Shown piece by piece: positions 7,401 through 8,759 of a stretch of DNA of 8,759 bases. Within the stretch, counting starts at the first letter, position 1; every line of letters begins with the position of its first letter. Under the pieces are notes generated by a model. It searched no databases. It was given only the letters and a program-made list of their open reading frames with translations, and had not been told where the DNA came from. Origin of the DNA: Aliidiomarina sp047920995 (GTDB taxonomy: Bacteria; Pseudomonadota; Gammaproteobacteria; Enterobacterales; Alteromonadaceae); the NCBI RefSeq assembly GCF_047920995.1, contig NZ_JBLRWZ010000051.1, forward strand, positions 1 to 8,759. Direction: 5' to 3'. Both the position numbers and the translations under genes were made by a program.

Positions 7401-7741
7401 AGTTAGATGTGTTACCGAAGCATCATACAGCGAATGCGTTACCGAGCCTACGCTCAGGGCAGTTGGTAACGGTTATCGGCCTAGTTACGAATCGGCAACG
7501 GCCAAGTACCGCGAGTGGCGTTACCTTCCTAACCTTAGAAGATCATACGGGCACTATTAATGTAGTGCTCTGGCAAGAGCTGGCTCGCCGGCAACGCAAG
7601 CAGTGGCTGAAGGCCCAATTGTTACAAGTAAAGGGTGTATTGGAAATTGAAGGTGATGTTATTCATATTGTGGCGGGAGATTTACGTGATTTAACTGGGC
7701 AGCTACCAAATGCCCAAGTTAAATCACGTGATTTCCATTAA
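4484..7741 (+). CDS. dnaE2: DnaE2 (ImuC), error-prone DNA polymerase III alpha-like subunit
   Basis: The catalytic C-family polymerase of the mutasome. It copies past lesions at the cost of mutations and is recruited with ImuA and ImuB. The product has 1085 residues, somewhat longer than the roughly 1020-1060 I expect for the family. A PHP domain opens it (ELHCLSHYSFLRAAS, then AITDECSYAGL and GSEF). The polymerase active site has PPDIDVDFEHERR with Asp401 and Asp403, plus LLKVDVLALGMLT with Asp549. Also visible are GRGSAANS (359-366), VRPGPIQGDMVHPYLRRR, SHSASFANLAYASSWLKCHYPAAFY, an HhH region near 843-900, and an OB fold near 992-1065. The typical RDFH C-terminus is present. QLSLL (927-931) fits a beta-clamp-binding motif. 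Two low-complexity stretches (about 131-157 and 812-841) look like insertions and explain the extra length. The start overlaps the imuB stop. The last 20 codons contain a long hairpin. Confidence 0.96.
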   Translation: MAYAELHCLSHYSFLRAASSPAELVLQAAQLGYSAIAITDECSYAGLVKAWQASKQANLKLISGSEFRCQQFGVFVLLAKNRQGYGQIGRFISQCRRAAEKGSYTFAAQDLLESDLSNCLLLWLPRFMQPAHGNHQCATDVVTAATAEFTTPSSASRNPIAELAQQLQTAFPQRCWLMYQRYLQPTDRQQMQYLRQFSATTGWPIVATGGVRIHHRERLPLLHVLQAIRKHIPVAKLGFSRLANAEVSLRTLAELEQLLPAKWLAETEVIAQRCSFNLSELRYEYPAEVVPQGFTANGYLRQLGLQGLRWRYPNGVPKAIREQLEKELTLVEELGYAHFFLTIHDVVVFARQQNILHQGRGSAANSVLCYCLGITAVNPAQSQLLFERFISRERNEPPDIDVDFEHERREEIIQYIYNKYGRNRAALAATVITYRLRSALRDVGKALGFPEAQIEQFLNRLDRRDSENDWRIQLQQMGVMNHPQGAHLLMLTEALLGFPRHLSQHVGGFVIAAGELADLVPIENAAMAERTVIQWDKDDIEALCLLKVDVLALGMLTAIRKTLALLPNFYGVQHSLASIPQDDPQVYRMLQKADSVGVFQIESRAQMNMLPRLKPNCFYDLVIQIAIVRPGPIQGDMVHPYLRRRAGKESITYPNPAVEQVLKRTLGVPIFQEQVIKLAMVAAGFSGGEADALRRAMASWRSKGKLMAFQEKLINGMRARGYSQEFAERLFEQICGFGEYGFPESHSASFANLAYASSWLKCHYPAAFYVGLLNSQPMGFYTASQLIQDARRHQVAVLPISINSSTWNHALQPSAEPQHAQALSVSAETPAQPSAKSAAEPMIRLGFRLIKGLVQHELNRLLQHRPVAGFTDMQEFLQICEACSFSDRGKELLASANALVELSGNRYQTRWNLTTLREPNPQRETEQLSLLNVHEQPMNEYALAAPNEFANMQEDYQSLGLTLGKHPLALLHELDVLPKHHTANALPSLRSGQLVTVIGLVTNRQRPSTASGVTFLTLEDHTGTINVVLWQELARRQRKQWLKAQLLQVKGVLEIEGDVIHIVAGDLRDLTGQLPNAQVKSRDFH
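7682..7731. repeat. Long near-perfect hairpin in the last codons of dnaE2
   Basis: The left arm 7684-7701 (ACGTGATTTAACTGGGCA) pairs with the right arm 7711-7729 as an 18-bp stem interrupted only by one extra A at 7716/7717. A G-U pair and a U-A pair extend the base to 7682/7731. The loop is 9 bases (7702-7710). The whole structure is coding, ending 8 bases before the dnaE2 stop codon. No T-run follows on either strand, so a classical intrinsic terminator is not supported. An mRNA 3'-end stability or processing hairpin, or a barrier to read-through into yrdA, is possible. Confidence 0.7.
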
Positions 7742-7748
7742 CGATTAC

Positions 7749-7780
7749 TGCTCGCTCAGCTTGTCACTATGCCGCGAGCA
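7749..7780. repeat. 7-bp inverted repeat in the dnaE2-yrdA convergent gap
   Basis: TGCTCGC (7749-7755) and GCGAGCA (7774-7780) are perfect reverse complements with an 18-base spacer, in the 59-base gap between the convergent dnaE2 and yrdA stops. Location fits a terminator, but neither strand has a T-run after the stem and the loop is long, so this is tentative. Confidence 0.35.
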
Positions 7781-7800
7781 ATATGCGTTATGTGCTGTGA

Positions 7801-8352
7801 TTACTCTGCTTCTGCTAAGTAATCGTTTTTTAACCATACATAATTTTCGGCAGATTTCTTTAAAAAAGCCTGCTCTTCATCCGTAAGGCGGCGCGCTTGT
7901 TTCACAGGGCTGCCTACATATAAATAGCCACTCGTTAAACATTTGCCAGGCGGAACCAACGAACCGGCACCAATGATTACATCATCCTCTACTACGGCGC
8001 CATCCATTACCGTGGCCGACATGCCAATCAAAATCCGATTACCCACAGTGCAGCCGTGCAACATTACTTGGTGGCCTACCGTTACATCATCACCAATAAT
8101 CAAAGGGTAACCCGTAGCATCCTCTGGGCTAGTACGGGTAACGTGCAAAATGGCACCATCTTGTACGTTTGTTCGTGCGCCAATGCGAATATGGTTCACA
8201 TCACCACGCGCTGCAACTAACGGCCAAATGCTACTATCGGCGCCAATTTCAATGTCACCCACCAAAACTGCGGATGGATCTACAAAAACCCCCTCGCCTA
8301 ATTTTGGCAATTTACCCTTATAGGAACGGCCCACGAATGCACTTGCTGTCAT
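7801..8352 (-). CDS. yrdA: YrdA-like gamma carbonic anhydrase family protein
   Basis: Left-handed beta-helix (hexapeptide-repeat) protein of the gamma carbonic anhydrase family. The family hydrates carbon dioxide using a metal held by three histidines across trimer interfaces, though enzymatic activity of YrdA-type members is uncertain. The 183-residue product matches the usual length. The putative ligands His70 (ILHV), His94 and His99 (VGHQVMLHGC) are all present, as are Arg49 and Asp51 (RGD) and Gln64 (NVQD). Further family matches are IGARTNVQDG, GAGSLVPPGK and YLYVGSPVKQARRLTDEE. The chosen ATG at 8352 has GAGGTG (8356-8361 on the minus strand) just upstream. The GTG at 8370 would extend the protein by six residues but would place that Shine-Dalgarno inside the gene. 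The gene is convergent with dnaE2 and divergent from the promoters on its right. Confidence 0.95.
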   Translation of the reverse strand: MTASAFVGRSYKGKLPKLGEGVFVDPSAVLVGDIEIGADSSIWPLVAARGDVNHIRIGARTNVQDGAILHVTRTSPEDATGYPLIIGDDVTVGHQVMLHGCTVGNRILIGMSATVMDGAVVEDDVIIGAGSLVPPGKCLTSGYLYVGSPVKQARRLTDEEQAFLKKSAENYVWLKNDYLAEAE

Positions 8353-8483
8353 AATCACCTCACCTGCCACGCGCTCACATAGCGCTTTGCTTAGAAAACA
8401 TGCTGTATACGTTTGATCTTACGCCAACCTGACGAATTTTTCTGCGGTTAACACAAAAAAACAAGAAAACTTGCAAAAAGAGC

Positions 8484-8511
8484 TTGCCCGTTTCGCTCAG
8501 GTCTATATAAT
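8484..8511 (+). promoter_or_regulatory. Rightward sigma-70 promoter P1, stable-RNA type
   Basis: TTGCCC (8484-8489), a 16-base spacer and a perfect TATAAT (8506-8511) are followed by the GC-rich discriminator TCGCCCC. An A-rich stretch (about 8453-8480, with several A-tracts) precedes it and could serve as an UP element. A 16-bp spacer plus GC-rich discriminator is typical of stringently controlled rRNA and tRNA promoters. Confidence 0.65.
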
Positions 8512-8620
8512 TCGCCCCACTTCGAAGGCAGTAACGATAAGCACTTAGCGAATCAAGCCAACGAAAACGGGATTTAGGTAAAAAGGTAAAGTTGTTAAAA
8601 CGAAGCCTTCTTACTAAAAA

Positions 8621-8655
8621 GAAAGTTAAACACCTGTAACAGGCCATTAACTTTC
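8621..8655. repeat. Nested palindrome between the two rightward promoters
   Basis: The outer arms GAAAGTTAA (8621-8629) and TTAACTTTC (8647-8655) are perfect complements. Inside them CCTG (8633-8636) and CAGG (8640-8643) pair around TAA, with three unpaired bases on each side (ACA and CCA). The element is therefore symmetric at two levels over 35 bases. It could be an RNA hairpin in a P1 transcript or a dyad for a DNA-binding protein upstream of P2. No T-run follows. Confidence 0.55.
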
Positions 8656-8716
8656 CAATAACAACCCCGAATTGCTGTCGCTAGCATGTAGAAATAGAAA
8701 AACTTTTCGAAAGCGG

Positions 8717-8744
8717 TTGACAGCAAAAATGAGGCGTGTAGAAT
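8717..8744 (+). promoter_or_regulatory. Rightward sigma-70 promoter P2, probable rRNA/stable-RNA promoter
   Basis: A perfect TTGACA (8717-8722), a 16-base spacer and TAGAAT (8739-8744, one mismatch) are followed by GCGCACCTCG, a GC-rich discriminator. An A/T-tract segment (about 8691-8712, including GAAAAACTTTTCGAAA) resembles an UP element just before the -35. Transcription would start near 8751 and leave the window. Together these features suggest an rRNA or tRNA operon just beyond the right edge, which cannot be seen here. Confidence 0.8.
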
Positions 8745-8759
8745 GCGCACCTCGCTACG

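Larger units (their letters stand above)
8353..8759. other. 407-bp non-coding region between yrdA and the right edge
   Basis: I see no supportable gene here. The longest minus-strand reading frame has no recognisable motif. The first 100 bases must hold the yrdA promoter, but no clear minus-strand -35/-10 pair stands out. From about 8453 the region becomes A-rich and holds two rightward promoters and a nested palindrome, described separately. The arrangement resembles the upstream region of a stable-RNA operon whose gene begins beyond the window. Confidence 0.6.

Noticed and set aside
8403..8418. CTGTATACG resembling half of a LexA box upstream of yrdA
   Set aside because: The second half-site should read CAG ten bases later but reads ATC, so the dyad is missing.
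8375..8647. 90-codon minus-strand frame in the right-hand non-coding region
   Set aside because: The translation is rich in F, R, Y and L with no motif. It covers P1 and part of the palindrome and has no clear Shine-Dalgarno. It could only be revived by conservation.
1..8759. CRISPR arrays, insertion sequences, prophage or toxin-antitoxin genes
   Set aside because: I saw no regularly spaced repeats, transposase-like reading frames, terminal inverted repeats or small paired genes. Coding is continuous and of conserved chromosomal families.

Overview
The window looks like a chromosomal segment of a gammaproteobacterium. The YbdG-type mechanosensitive channel, the YihG-type acyltransferase and the YrdA-type gamma carbonic anhydrase all resemble their enterobacterial counterparts closely, as recalled from memory. 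Leucine TTA codons are frequent and base composition is roughly balanced. A marine Alteromonadales or Idiomarinaceae-like host is my inference, not something the sequence proves.

Layout. Positions 1-1245 (+) hold the nearly complete 3' part of a ybdG-like channel gene. It converges on a yihG-like acyltransferase gene (1242-2156, -), and the two stop codons overlap. A 130 bp divergent gap follows, carrying a near-consensus LexA box (2243-2262). Next comes the three-gene SOS mutagenesis cassette imuA (2287-2994), imuB (3039-4484) and dnaE2/imuC (4484-7741), all on + and tightly packed. imuB and dnaE2 overlap by one base in TAATG. A yrdA-like gamma carbonic anhydrase gene (7801-8352, -) converges on dnaE2. 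The last 407 bp are non-coding. They carry two tandem, A-tract-preceded sigma-70 promoters with GC-rich discriminators facing right, which look like rRNA or other stable-RNA promoters, with a nested palindrome between them.

How the genes work together. ImuA, ImuB and DnaE2 form the known damage-inducible translesion 'mutasome'. DnaE2 is the error-prone polymerase. ImuB is a Y-family homologue without a full active site that acts as hub and clamp adaptor. ImuA is a RecA-fold accessory protein. Transcription should be repressed by LexA and released by DNA damage. No lexA copy lies beside the cassette, so control must come from a LexA encoded elsewhere. The flanking genes are housekeeping envelope or metabolic functions with no evident link.

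I do not see a wholly new system. The points most worth checking are: the clamp-binding motif appears weakened in ImuB while DnaE2 carries a good one; a very long hairpin is embedded in the last codons of dnaE2; a perfect hairpin is embedded in the yihG 3' end; and the putative rRNA-type promoter region has a nested palindrome.
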